DNA of 64,000 bases from Pithys albifrons albifrons (lineage: Eukaryota; Chordata; Aves; Passeriformes; Thamnophilidae): positions 15,544,388 to 15,608,387 of the forward strand of contig NC_092473.1 in NCBI RefSeq assembly GCF_047495875.1, read 5' to 3'. The notes below the pieces were generated by a model. That model was not told the DNA's origin, made no database searches, and was given only the letters and a program-made list of their open reading frames with translations. The translations under genes were made by a program, and so were the position numbers. Below, piece by piece: positions 22,601 through 34,800 of the stretch (the first letter of the stretch is position 1; every line of letters starts with the position of its first letter).

Positions 22601-25600
22601 CTCAGCTGAAAAACCTCCAGGGATGGGGAATCCACCCCCTCTCTGGGCAGCCCATTCCAATCCCTGAGCACTCTCTCTGGGAAGGATTTTTTCCTGCTCT
22701 CCAACTTCAATTTCCCCTGGCAGAGCTTGAGCCCATCGTGCCCCCTTGTCCTATTGCTGAGTGCCTGGGAGAAGAGACCAACCCCCACCTGGCCAGAACT
22801 TCCCTTCAGGCAGTTCCAGACAGTGCTGAGGTCACCTCTGAGCCTCCTCTTCTCCAGGCTGAACACCCCCAGCTCCCTCAGCCTCTCCCCACAGGGCTTG
22901 TGCTCCAGTCCCTTCTCCAGCCTCGTTGCTCTTCTCACTTGGGTTGGAAGAGACCTCTGAGATCATCAACCCTTGATCCAACCCCACTGTGATCACCAGC
23001 CCAGGGCACAGAGTGGGGCACAGAGTGCCCTGGACTGGTGATCACAGTGGGGTTGGATCAAGACATGTTGGATTCTCTGTCCCTGATCACAGTGGGGTTG
23101 GATCAAGACATGTTGGATTCTCTGTCCCTGATCACAGTAGGGTTGGATCAAGACATGTTGGATTCTCTGTCCCTGGAGGTGTTTCAGAGGACACTCAGTG
23201 CCACATCCAGTCCCTTCTCCAGCCTTGTTGCTCTTCTCTGGCCCCGCTCCAGCCCCTCAATCTCTTTCCTCAACTGAGGGGCCCAGAACTGAACACAACA
23301 CTCAAGGTGTGGCCTCCCCAAGGCAGAGTCCAGGGGAAGGGTCACTGCCCTGGGCCTGCTGGCCACGCTAGTTTGGATCCAGGCCAGGATCCCCTTGGCT
23401 TTCTTGGCCACTTGGGCACACTGGTGGCTCCTGTTGAGCTTCCTGTGAATTAGTACTCCAAGATCCCTTTCTGCCTGGGTGGGATGGAGACCCTGTGCCA
23501 TGGTTGGGGTGGTCCTTGCCTACAGAATTGTTTGCAAACCCCAAGTCTCACTTTTCCTTCTTGTTGGGGGAATTTTTACAACATTCCCAGCAGTTCATGG
23601 ACTCCCCGTCCCTGGAGGTGCTGAAGGCCAGGAAGGAGCAGCCTGGGCTAGTGGAAGGTGCCCATGGCAGGGGATGGAGCTGCACTATCCCAGGTCCCTT
23701 CCAACCCAAGCCATTCCAGGATTTTATGGTTCTGTGCAGAGGGCTGTGGGTTTTTCTTGCTGCTCCAAACCACGTCGGTGGCTGAGCTGAGCCCCAGGCC
23801 CTGAAACACCTTCAGCCAGGGGGGTGTTTGGAGCACGAGGTCTCACCTCTCCTGCTTCCCTCTGAGGGACTCCTGAACTGTAATTCCAGCTCTGCCAGGA
23901 GCTCAGTGAGGGTCTGGCTGTCCATGTTCCTGATTAACTGCTCCTTTCACACGTGTGAAACCCCCTTTGGAGGCGGGTTAAGCTAAACAGGAACAACGTA
24001 GGGTTGGTCTGGGCTTGGTGTCCACATGTGGAGCTGTTCAAGGAGAGAAATGGCACTTTAAATTTACACCCTGCTCTAATTAGAAAAACTTGCAAGGAGT
24101 GAGAAAGCTCAGATTGGTGCCAGTTTTGCAAAGGCTGAGAAAGAAAGTCCTACAACAACGTTCCCAACTCGTCCCGTCGCGCTGCTCGTGTTTGGTGCTG
24201 ATGGAGGGGGATGAGAGGGGCAATCCCAGAGGTTCCTGGTGGCCACACAGCTGGTTCTTCCAGCTGAGAAAGATCCAAGGCTCTGAACCTTCTGACAGCT
24301 CCCAAAGCAGGTTCTCCTGTAGGAATCCTGTCATTAGTGAGCTCACTAATGAGGGCACATCTCTGTGGGGTAACCCGGGGCTCCCGGTGTCCCAGGGCAT
24401 GGATGGCAGTGGGCAGGGAGGAAAACCAGCAGAAAAGGTCCTGAAATGGGCACTTTGGGAATGCTTTGTCCCACATTATGGTTTGTGTGCCATGGCACTG
24501 GGGGTTGGGAGGGCACATGGCTTGGTTTCTGGCACCTTGGGAGTGAACAGGCAGAGAGGGATGGGGGTTATGTGGAATCACGGAATGTTTGGAGTTGGAA
24601 AGGACCTTAAAGCTCCTCCAGTTCTGACCCCCTGCCATGGGCAGGGCCACCTTTCTCTAGACCAGGTGTCCACATGATGCCTCAGAGCATCTGCCAGCTC
24701 CTCTGAGGTGCCAAGTGAAGGAGCAGTGGAGAACTCAGGGTATAGTCATCCTAAATTTATAACTGTCCTCTGGAAAACCAAATCAGCTTGAACTCTTCGT
24801 TTGGGAATGGCAGGAGTGGGAAAGAGACAGGGATTGCTTTTATTGCACCAATAATGTCATTTATTCCATAGCCAGCCCTTGAAAACCAGTTGTAATCCCC
24901 ACACAAATCCCTGGGGAGCAGCAGCAGCCAATCTGCCAGTTGAGCTCCTCCAACAGGGATCATTTCCATGGCCAGAAACCTCAGAGGGAGCAGAGCCAAG
25001 GGGAAGGGGCAGAGCTGGGGGGAGGGCACTCTGCAACCCAGGGCAGCCCAAGCAGCTCCAGCCCTGATTCCTGGGCAGATGGGGCTGTGCTGGAGACACT
25101 GCAGGGCCAACCTTGTCCTCCCACCCCACAGAGTGTTCAGGGGCAGACAGGGGGGTCCTGCAGACCCAGAGGGATCGTTTTCCTGGGGTTGTTCAGAAGA
25201 AATGTGAGCACAGATAAGAAATGAGGCTTCAAAATGTTGTCATCCATCCTCTGTTCCTTCTCCACCCCCACAGAAGGGATGAGCTGGAGAGCCCCAGTCT
25301 CAGTGCTTGGTCCCATCACTGAAAGGGCTGTTGGTGCTGCAGAGCCTCTGCTGGAGGGTTTTCCTCTGGTTTTATTGGAGCACAGGGAAAGGGAGATGTT
25401 TGCATGGAAATCTCTACGTCAACTGTCTTGGCAGCCAAAGCTGAAAGGATTTGAGGCTTTTGCCCCCAACTTCATGTTTATGGTCAGTGTGAAACTCCAC
25501 CTGTGATCACCACATGCTGCTCTGCAGGACTGCAGTAAATTAAAGCACACCAGGGAATTTGAGGGAATACATCCTCTTCCTTCTTGGAGTCAGGTTACAT

Positions 25601-28600
25601 CGACCCCTGAACATCTGGCCACGGAGTCTCCAGGCTCCCAGAGGTTCTGCTGCATTAAAGGTTCATCTGCCTTTGTTCACTTCCCAGCCTTTTCCCGTGG
25701 CCTCCTCTGGCTCCAGAGTGCTTGGCCATCCCTGGCATTGGTGCTTTATGTTCCCTGTGGAAAACACACCATGGAATTCTGGTGGTGTCTTTCTGTGGGT
25801 GAATGTAGATCCATAACCTGTGGCCATTCACTGAGCTCATGGGAGAAGTCTCATAAAATACACTCCTGCTTTTTCAGGAGCTTAAATTCCTTCTAAGCTA
25901 CTGGTGACCAACATCCTGAAAGACTGAAATCTGATGGTAATTTAGGGGAAAAAATCTATTCCTGAATATTCCCTAGGTCGTGGTGGTGTGATTGGTGGTG
26001 TGATGCTCCTTTGCTTGGCAATTCCTTTGCCTGATCTCCAGGTTGCCCTGACAGGGTTTAATCACCACGTCCTGCTCACTGAAATGAGAGAGGAGAGGTG
26101 GGTCCTGCTGCCTCCAACCCCTGGGCTGTGCTGGGGATGCAGAGCAAGGCAGAGGTGCCACACCCTGATGGTCCACGTGGTGGTTGTTCAGATGACACTG
26201 AGGTGCAGCATCCCCTGGAAGGAAGTCAGCCCATCCTCACCTGGGGAGCAGCCCCTCTCCATCCACCCCAGCCTGGAGCTGCTGAGCAGAGTTCAACACC
26301 CAGAAGGAAAAGGCAGCCCCAGCTTTTCACTGTGGTGCCTTCCAGGCCCAGACCTCAAGGTTTTAAAGACTTACATCTGTGTTTCACTTGGTGTGCTCTG
26401 AGTATTCCCACTGAAGTTCCCTAAGTGGATCAGACTTGGCAGGATTAAAGCCAAATGAGTCCTCACCCACCATGCTGGGAAGTCTTGTTGAAGTGGGTCA
26501 TTGGGGGGAAAGGAGGAGGAGGAGTCGGGGCCAAACTCGCCCCTTTCATTTGATGCCTTTATTTGTTTAAAGGATATTTTTTCTAAGAGAGCTTAGGGGA
26601 GAAAAGCAAATAAAAAGCCCCAGGCTGTGGTGTAACCACCACAGGCAGATGTTGTCATGACTACTAAACAAGAAACCTGATTTATAAATTGAGGCAAAAC
26701 AGATGAATGTGAAATGAAAGAGAAAAAAAAAAGAGAGAGAGGATCTCAAAATATTAACTCTGATGTAGAGAAAAATATAAACAGACACAGTTAGGAAATT
26801 CCATAAGGAATATGACTTGTTCAATATTAATCATAAAGGAAAAGATTATGAGAGCCCCAGAGGGTGCCAGATGAAACACTCCACAGCATCCACTGCTGTG
26901 ATAAGAGTCCTTGTGGTGGTCTGGCCTCCCTTGGCTGCCTGGGCTCTCGGGCCCTTGGACATCTCTGGGGATGTCCTGCTTGGGAGATGCCTCAGGGAGG
27001 TACTTGGTGCTTCTGCTGCTTCTCCTGGTGCTTCTCCTCCCTTGCAGTACAGGCCATGACAGCCAGAATGATCTGTACTTTAATTTGAAATATCAGTATT
27101 TTGGGAAAAGTTGGTTTGGGGGATGTGGAGGGATCTCTGTGACTGCACCCAGTGTTGTCTTCCAAAGCTGAGGCTGCTGCAGAGCAGTGGCTGGGACATC
27201 CCTGGGGTGGGGCCAGGTGGGCTCTGCTCCCTGCTCTCCATGGGTGTTGTGTCCCACTGCCCCTCCTGTCCCCTCCTGCCATCCCAGTTTGGGAAGCCCA
27301 TGGAGATCCTGCAAGCACTGGAGAGGTCCCAGATGTTCATTGTTGCCTCAGGAGCACTGCTGAGCTCACAGACCATCCCTTGCCCAGGGTGTGAGGTCTC
27401 CAGGCCCAGGCTCACCCACCAGACACCTCTGGGCAGGTTCCAGAGGGCCCCTTGGAGCTCGCTGGGTCCATTCCAATCCCCTCTGGCATGCTGGGCTGGC
27501 CCCACCCGTGTGTTCTGTGGTGCCAGTGCCCTGCTGTGGCCCAGGGGACCCCCGAGCAGCAGCAGCAGGGCCACCACAAGACGCCAAAAAGGAGCAGCTC
27601 TGACCACAAATGCCTTGGAGGGAGTGCTGGGAAATACCTCCGTGGGATCCCTCTGGAAAATCCTGGGCTGAGCTGGAATTTGCTGCCTCGTTTCAGTTCC
27701 CCCAGCCCTGGCTGGGCTGCTCCTGGCTCTGGCCCACAGAGGGTTGGGGGCTCAGCTCCTGCCTGGGACATTAATGCCTTGTGGCACATCCTGGGCTCCA
27801 CAGGCTCCTTCTGGAGCACTGGGCTTGCTGCTCCCAGCCCACGCTGGCCCCAGCTCTGCCTTTGGCACTGCCTTGTAAACAGTTTGGTTTACAGAGCCCT
27901 TCAGGGTTCCTTCTCACTGTCAGGAGAAATTAAGCTGCAAAGCCAAAGATAAACTATCCTTAACAATGTTGAAACCCAGAGCCTGAAGGTCCAGGATGGA
28001 GATGCCCACCCAAGGCAGGGCCTTGCAGGGCTGCAGGGCAGATTTGCCCCTTGCAGAACCATCCAGGTGCTGCCACTGCCACCCCTCCAGGTGCCCTCCC
28101 ATGGCCCTGTGTCCTGCCCTGGCCATGCTCATGCAGCCTCACTGCCAGAGCTCCAGTGATGCAGGAAAACCACAAGAGCAAAGATTCTGCATCTTTTCCC
28201 AACTCCTTGCATTTTTTCTGAGTCCTCTGCATCTTTTCCCAGCTTCCTGCCTTTTTCCCATCTCCCTGCATCTTTTCCCAGTTCCCTTCCTTTTTCCCAT
28301 TTCTCTGCATCTTTTCCCAGCTCCCTGCATTTCCCCCCCAGTCCTCTGCATCTTCTCCCAACTCCTTGCATTTTTTCCCATCTCTCTGCATCTTCTCCCA
28401 GCTCCCCACATCTTTTCCCAGCTCCCTGCATTTCCCCCCCAGTCCTCTGCATCTTCTCGCAGCTCCCTGCATTTTTTTCCCAAGTCCTCTGCATCTTTTC
28501 CCAGCTCCCTGCATTTTTTCCCATCTCTCTGCATATTTCTTCCCAGCTCCTGGCATTTTCCTCTCAGTTCAGTGCATCTTTACCCAGCTCCCTGCATTTC

Positions 28601-31475
28601 CCTCACAGTTCTCTGCCTTCTCCCAGCTCCTTTCATTTTTTTCCCAGCTCCCTGCACCTTTTCCCAGCTCTCTGCTCTTTTCCCAGCTCCCTGCACCTTT
28701 TCCCAGCTCCCTGCACCTTTTCCCAGCTCTCTGCACCTTTTTCCAGCTCCCTGCACCTTTTCCCAGCTCCCTGCACCTTTTCCCAGCTCTCTGCACCTTT
28801 TTCCAGCTCCCTGCTCTTTCCCCAGCTCCCTGCACCTTTTCCCAGTTCCCTGCACCTTTTCCCAGCTCCCTGCTCTTTTCCCAGCTCTCTGCTCTTTTCC
28901 CAGCTCCCTGCTCTTTTCCCAGTTCTCTGCTCTTTCCCCAGCTCCATGCACCTTTTCCCAGCTCCCTGCTCTTTTCCGAGCTCCCTGCTCTTTCCCCAGC
29001 TCCCTGCACCTTTCCCCAGCTCCCTGCACTTTTCCCAGCTCTGTGCTGACGTGCAGCAGCCTGGGATGTTCACATTCCTGCTGCTTTTCCTCCCTCCATG
29101 CCCAGTGCTCCTCCAGCAGCTGCAGGCAGTGCCTGGCACGTTCTGGTGCCCTTGTGTCTCATCCCTCTCTGTCCCTGTGTCCCTGGCTGTCCCCTGGCTC
29201 AGAGCAGCTCGTCACCACTTTGCTGGCTGAGCTCTTGGACTCACAGAGTGAGACAGTCCTGAAGTTTTCTCTCCCCTGCTGTTGCCAAACCCAATTTTTT
29301 GGGTGAATAACAAATCCCCTTTGCAGATGAGCCCCGTGGCTGCCCCTGGGTGTGCTCAGATGAGTCACTGTGGAGCAGAGCAACTTCCTCCTCTGCTGCA
29401 CATTCCTTGGAGCTGGAAAACCTCAAACCCTGAACAGCCTTTTCTCCAGGTGAGGCATCTCCTCCTGCTACCAGCCCAGCTCCCCTGGGATTCTGTGCCT
29501 GCAGCAGGGCTGTGGTGACAGCTCTGGAATCCTCAGCCCTCCCTGTGTTTCCATCCCTCTTCCCAAGGTTCTTCTCATCTGTAAGTGATCAGTGCAGGGA
29601 TCTCCTCACAGCTGTGACCTTGGAAGTGGGTGGCATGTTCTGCTTCCTCTCCAGCCTCCTCTGGGATCCACAACTCACGTGATCCCATCGGACACAGCCA
29701 AAGTTGGGCTGGGAAAAGGAGGATGGGACTCCCAGGAAATACCTACTGCCCTCCCAGGCACTCAGCAATAGGACAAGGGGGCACGATGGGCTCAAGCTCT
29801 GCCAGGGGAAATTGAAATTGGAGAGCAGAAAGAAATTCTTTGCAGAGAGAGTGCTCAGGCATTGGAATGGGCTGCCCAGAGAGGGGGTGGATTCCCCATC
29901 CCTGGAGGTTTTTCAACTGAGCTTGGCCGTGGCACTGAGTGCCATGATCTGGTAAAGGGACTGGAGTTGGACCAAGGGTTGGACTTGATGATCTCAGAGG
30001 TCTCTTCCAACCCAACTGAGAAGAGCAACGAGGCTGGAGAAGGGACTGGAGCACAAGTGCTGTGGGGAGAGGCTGAGGGAGCTGGGGGTGTTCAGCCTGG
30101 AGAAGAGGAGGCTCAGGGGTGACCTCAGCACTGTCTGGAACTGCCTGAAGGGAAGTTCTGGCCAGCTGGGGGTTGGTCTCTTCTCCCAGGCACTCAGCAA
30201 TAGGACAAGGGGGCACGATGGGCTCAAGCTCTGCCAGGGGAAATTGAAGTTGGAGAGCAGAAAGAAATTCTTTGCAGAGAGAGTGCTCAGGGATTGGAAT
30301 GGGCTGCCCAGAGAGGGGGTGGATTCCCCATCCCTGGAGGTTTTTCAACTGAGCTTGGCCGTGGCACTGAGTGCCATGATCTGGTAAAGGGACTGGAGTT
30401 GGACCAAGGGTTGGACTTGATGATCTCAGAGGTCTTTTCCATCCCAATCCATTCTGTGATTCTATGATTCTAAAGGAGTCCAACCTGTACCAAGCTGGGG
30501 CTGTGGGTGCCCTTTTCTGACAGTTTGGGAACAGTGCAGGGCACAGAAATGTGAGGAATAATTGTTTTTGGGTCTAGAACCAGGAAAACTACTGCTCCAA
30601 ATTAACCCAGGGAGAGCCATGAATCCCCAGTATTTCATATCACACTCCATAAAACTCCAGTCATAATCCATAAAAGTGACATTATTAGATTAAAAACCTC
30701 AGTTCCTCCTGGAAGGGGCTCGCTCATTAGACATGCTGTAGTTTTATAACCTTAAAGTTCCTCCCCAATTACCGTGATTAATACTGTGCTTTAATAAAAA
30801 ATTTCTCCAAATCACCACAGGGGTTGGTCCCATCTGTTGGTTATAATTGTGCATTTCAATATTGCCCAGCAAGAGAAGGACAGTGTGGACAGGAATGAGG
30901 AGCAGAGAGCCCAGGGGTGGGCACAGGGGGCAGGGGAGAGCCAGGCCTGGCATGTGCCAAGGCTGGAATTGCTGAGGGATGGGGGGGACAAACTCTCCTT
31001 CTTCCTGCAGCTAGCAGGGATGGAGCAGCCTGGGAATGTTCACCTGGAGAGGAGAAGGTTCCAGGGAGACCTGAGAGCCCTTCCAGAGCCCCTCCAGGAG
31101 GGAGAAGGAATGGAATTACAGGGCAAGGGGAATGGCTTCCCACTGCCAGAGGGCAAGGGCAGGTGGGATATTGGAGGAAATCCTGCCCTGGGAGGGTGGG
31201 CAGGCCCTGACACAGGTGCCCAGAGAAGCTGTGGCTGCCCCAGCCCTGGGAGTGTCCCAGGCCAGGTTGGACAGGGCTTGGAGCACCCTGGGCTGGTGGG
31301 AGGTGTCCCTGCCCATGGCAGGGGTGGAAAAAAGATGGTCTTTATGGTCCTTCCAACCCAAACCATTCTGTGGTGATGATGGTGATGGTGATGGTGATGA
31401 TGATGATGATGAGGAGGAGGAGGAGGAGGAGGAGGAGGAGGAGGAGGAGGAGGAGGAGGAAGAGAAGGAGGATGG

Positions 31476-31533
<58 letters not shown>

Positions 31534-31773
31534 AAGGAGGAGAAGGAGGAGGAGGATGATAGTGGTGGTGATGATGATGGTGGCGATGGTGATGAGGAGC
31601 AGGAGGAGGAGGAGGAGAAGGATGGTGGTGGTGGTGGTGATGATGATGATGATGATGATGACGATAAGGAGGAGGAGAAGGAGGAGGAGGATGATAGTGA
31701 TGGTGATGATGATGGTGGTGAGGGTGATAAGGAGGAGCAGGAGGAGGAGGAGGATGGTGATGACGATGATGAC

Positions 31774-31830
<57 letters not shown>

Positions 31831-34800
31831 AGAACAACACAAACTTGCAGAACCAGCCACGCAGCCCTTTGCTGGGACACCCACCCTGGGCGGGTTTCCC
31901 TTTGAAGCAGGAGGTCCTTCGAGGTTTGTCCTCGCAGGTCTGTGGGAGGGGGCACAACAACCCCAGTGTGAACCCCCTGCTGCAGGAGCTGCAGTCCCAC
32001 CACAACCCCAGTCTGAACCCCCTGCTGCAGGAGCTGCAGCTCCACCAGACAACCCCTGTGTGAACCCCCTGCTGCAGGAGCTGCAGCCCCACCAGACAAC
32101 CCCTGTGTGAACCCCCTGCTGCAGGAGCTGCAGTCCCACCAGACAACCCCAGTGTGAACCCCCTGCTGCAGGAGCTGCAGCCCCACCACACCCTGTGTGA
32201 ACCCCCTGCTGCAGGAGCTGCAGTCCCACCACAACCCCTGTGTGAACCCCCTGCTGCAGGAGCTGCAGCCCCACCACAACCCCTGTGTGAACCCCCTGCT
32301 GCAGGAGCTGCAGCCCCACCAGACAACCCCTGTGTGAACCCCCTGCTGCAGGAGCTGCAGCCCCACCACAACCCCTGTGTGAACCCCCTGCTGCAGGAGC
32401 TGCAGCCCCACCACAACCCCTGTGTGAACCCCCTGCTGCAGGAGCTGCAGCCCCACCAGACAACCCCTGTGTGAACCCCCTGCTGCAGGAGCTGCAGCCC
32501 CACCACAACCCCTGTGTGAACCCCCTGCTGCAGGAGGGGCAGTCCCACCACAACCCCAGTCTGAACCCCCTGCTGCAGGAGCTGCAGCCCCACCACAACC
32601 CCTGTGTGAACCCCCTGCTGCAGGAGCTGCAGCCCCACCACAACCCCAGTGCAAAGTGGGTCAGGTTCAGGTTCCACCCACAGCCCAGAGAACCCCAGAT
32701 TTGTGTTATTTTTGCATCCCCTGGTTCCTCAGGGCTGCTGGGAATGAAATCTCTTCTCCTGCCCTGCAGGCAGCAAGGAGGGGAATCTGCTGCAGACACC
32801 CCCTGGACCACCCAGCTCCTCAGGGCTGGCAAGCAGAGGTGCCAAAGGGCACCACTGTTCCCTTACAACTGCCCAGCAAAGGGCAGAGCTCCCTAACGAG
32901 GATGTTAATGAACACAGGCTGATTAATATGCATGGAATTAAATCACCTTCAGGTCAGAGTGGGAGCCCCCCACCCTCAAGTGCAACGTGTTCTCCTCCAG
33001 GACCCAACATGTGTGTGTGTAATTGGGGTTTAAATAGTTTTTTCCCCTCATAATTCTGCATAATTACCCAACTCGGCGTAAAGTCTGATTTTTTTTTAAC
33101 TAAATAATAGTAAGGATTTTTGTTCCTTGCCGTGATTGGTCGGATGGTTCATTTCTGGGAGATTTTGTGACTTTCTGGAGGGTCCTGCTGGGCTTTTAAA
33201 AGCTGGGACTTGCAAATCACCGTATCAGAAAGCTGGTGCCTCTCACAGAAACCACAGAATTACACCCTCTTAACATCCATTTGGTGGCGTTTTTAAGGAG
33301 CAAACCTGGAGCTTTTTACCCCAACTGTGGCTGAAGGTCCTCAGGGCAACACTGGCCACCTGTCAGTGGTGTTTGTGCATGGAATGATGGTTTGGGAGAG
33401 CTGCTCTTCGTTTGGGAGGGAGGGAGGGCAAACTCCACCCTGAGCTGGTTCAGGGCATGTTGGATGAACCACAGGGCAATGCCAGGCTGGGCAGAGGTTC
33501 CAGGGGGACACCTGTGATCAGGACATGGCTTTGAAGCTGGAGATGATGGGCCTGTTCCAGGCTCTGCTGGAGGAGCCCTCAGTGCTCGGTGAGGGCCTTC
33601 AAGGGGATGTTGCTGAAATTAGGACAAGGTGCCCAAGGGTGACACCAGAGCAGTGTGGGAAGAGTCCTCTGAACTCAGGCTGAGCCCTCTGCTGGTGCCA
33701 ACAGGGGCACAGCTCACACTGCGGGCTGGGGGGGCACCTTGGGGCAGGGAGGGAAGGTTGGGCATCACCTGTGGGCAGAGAGGAAGGGTTGGGCATCACC
33801 TGTGGGCAGGGAGAAAGGGTGGGGCATCACCTGTGGGCAGGGAGGGAAGGTTGGGCATCACCTTTGGGCAGGGAGGGAAGGTTGGGCATCACCTGTGGGC
33901 AGGGAGAAAGGGTTGGGTATCACCTGTGGGCAGAGAGAGAGGGTTGGGTATCACCTGTGGGCAGAGAGAGAGGGTTGGGCATCTCCTTGGGGCAGGGAGG
34001 GAAGGTTGGGCATCACCTTGGGGCAGGGAGGAAGGGTTGGGCATCACCTGTGGGCAGGGAGGGAAGGTTGGGCATCACCTGTTGGCAGAGAGGAAGGGTT
34101 GGGCATCCCCTTTGGGCAGAGAGGAAGGGTTGGCCATCCTGGAGCTCAGCCAAGTCCACGTCAGGCTGTGGAGATCCATCTGAGCACTTTCCTGGTGGCA
34201 CAGAAGGGCATCACCCACCTTCTGGTGCCTCCTGTGCCTTTCAGGTGCTCCTGATCATCAGTGGCAACCTGAGCTTCCTGAACTGGCTCACCATGGTGCC
34301 CAGCATCGCCTGCTTCGACGATGCCAGCCTGGGCTTCCTGTTCAGCGCCCGGCGCGGGGCCGTGAAGGAGCGCGCGGCGCGGCTGCGGCACCGGGAGGGA
34401 CGGGCACAGCAGCTGCCCTGGGGTGAGTCCCTGCCACGGGGCACAAGGGGCACAGCTGTGCTCCAAAGCTGTCACCTCCCCTGGGTGGGCAGGAGGGACC
34501 CTCGGTGGGGTGGAGGGTGCCAGGACCTCGTGGGGCTGGTGGGGATGTTGAGGTTCCTCAGGGTCTGTGGGGACATTGCCAGGGGAGATACCCATGGGGA
34601 CATTGCCAGGGGAGAGATGCCCATGGGGACATTGCCAGGGGAGAGATACCCATGTGGACACTGCCAGGGGAGAGATACCCATGGGGACATTGCCAGGGGA
34701 GATGCCCATGGGGACATTGCCAGGGGAGATACCCATGGGGACATTGCCAGGGGAGATGCCCAGGGGGACATTGCCAGGAGAGATGCCCATGGGGACACTG

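Larger units (their letters stand above)
22331..23490 (-). mobile_element. Composite (dimeric) CR1 with VNTR, hairpin and extra tail
   Basis: Reading the minus strand from 23490: a CR1 ORF2 end, a reversed tail with three 45-bp units (about 23050-23185), a hairpin (22972-23062), the shared dimer junction near 22938, a second CR1 body, and a tail near 22490. A further tail segment at 22331-22485 includes a partial inverted repeat (22384-22460). The architecture mirrors 8068-9192, but with a longer 5' part and fewer VNTR units. Confidence 0.85.
10623..34244 (+). other. LMF1: LMF1 intron 6-7, 23.6 kb
   Basis: The largest intron in the window. It begins inside a VNTR, then contains CR1 copies of both orientations, minisatellites at 15.8-16.1, 18.6-19.5, 22.1-22.3, 28.2-29.0, 31.4-31.8, 32.0-32.7 and 33.7-34.1 kb, and two composite CR1s. 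Unique stretches with no recognisable gene include 11.62-13.13, 13.33-14.15, 14.39-15.80, 16.11-16.58, 16.89-17.33, 17.82-18.63, 19.48-21.34, 21.52-22.13, 23.74-24.57, 24.69-28.18, 29.05-29.75, 30.47-31.01 and 32.66-33.73 kb. Open frames seen here are fragmentary and lack splice or domain support. Confidence 0.75.

Noticed and set aside
28366..29306. Serine/proline/leucine-rich frame of several hundred codons
   Set aside because: Arises from the CAGCTCCCTGCACC-type minisatellite; opposite-strand frames are equally open.
31955..32650. Regular 45-bp direct repeats resembling a CRISPR array
   Set aside because: Units are contiguous without unique spacers, the context is a vertebrate intron, and no cas genes exist.
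31040..32832. Frames of about 500 codons reading poly-His, poly-Ser, poly-Ile or poly-Asp/Glu
   Set aside because: Direct translations of the GAT/GAG array and the adjacent 45-bp array joined to CR1; no gene structure.
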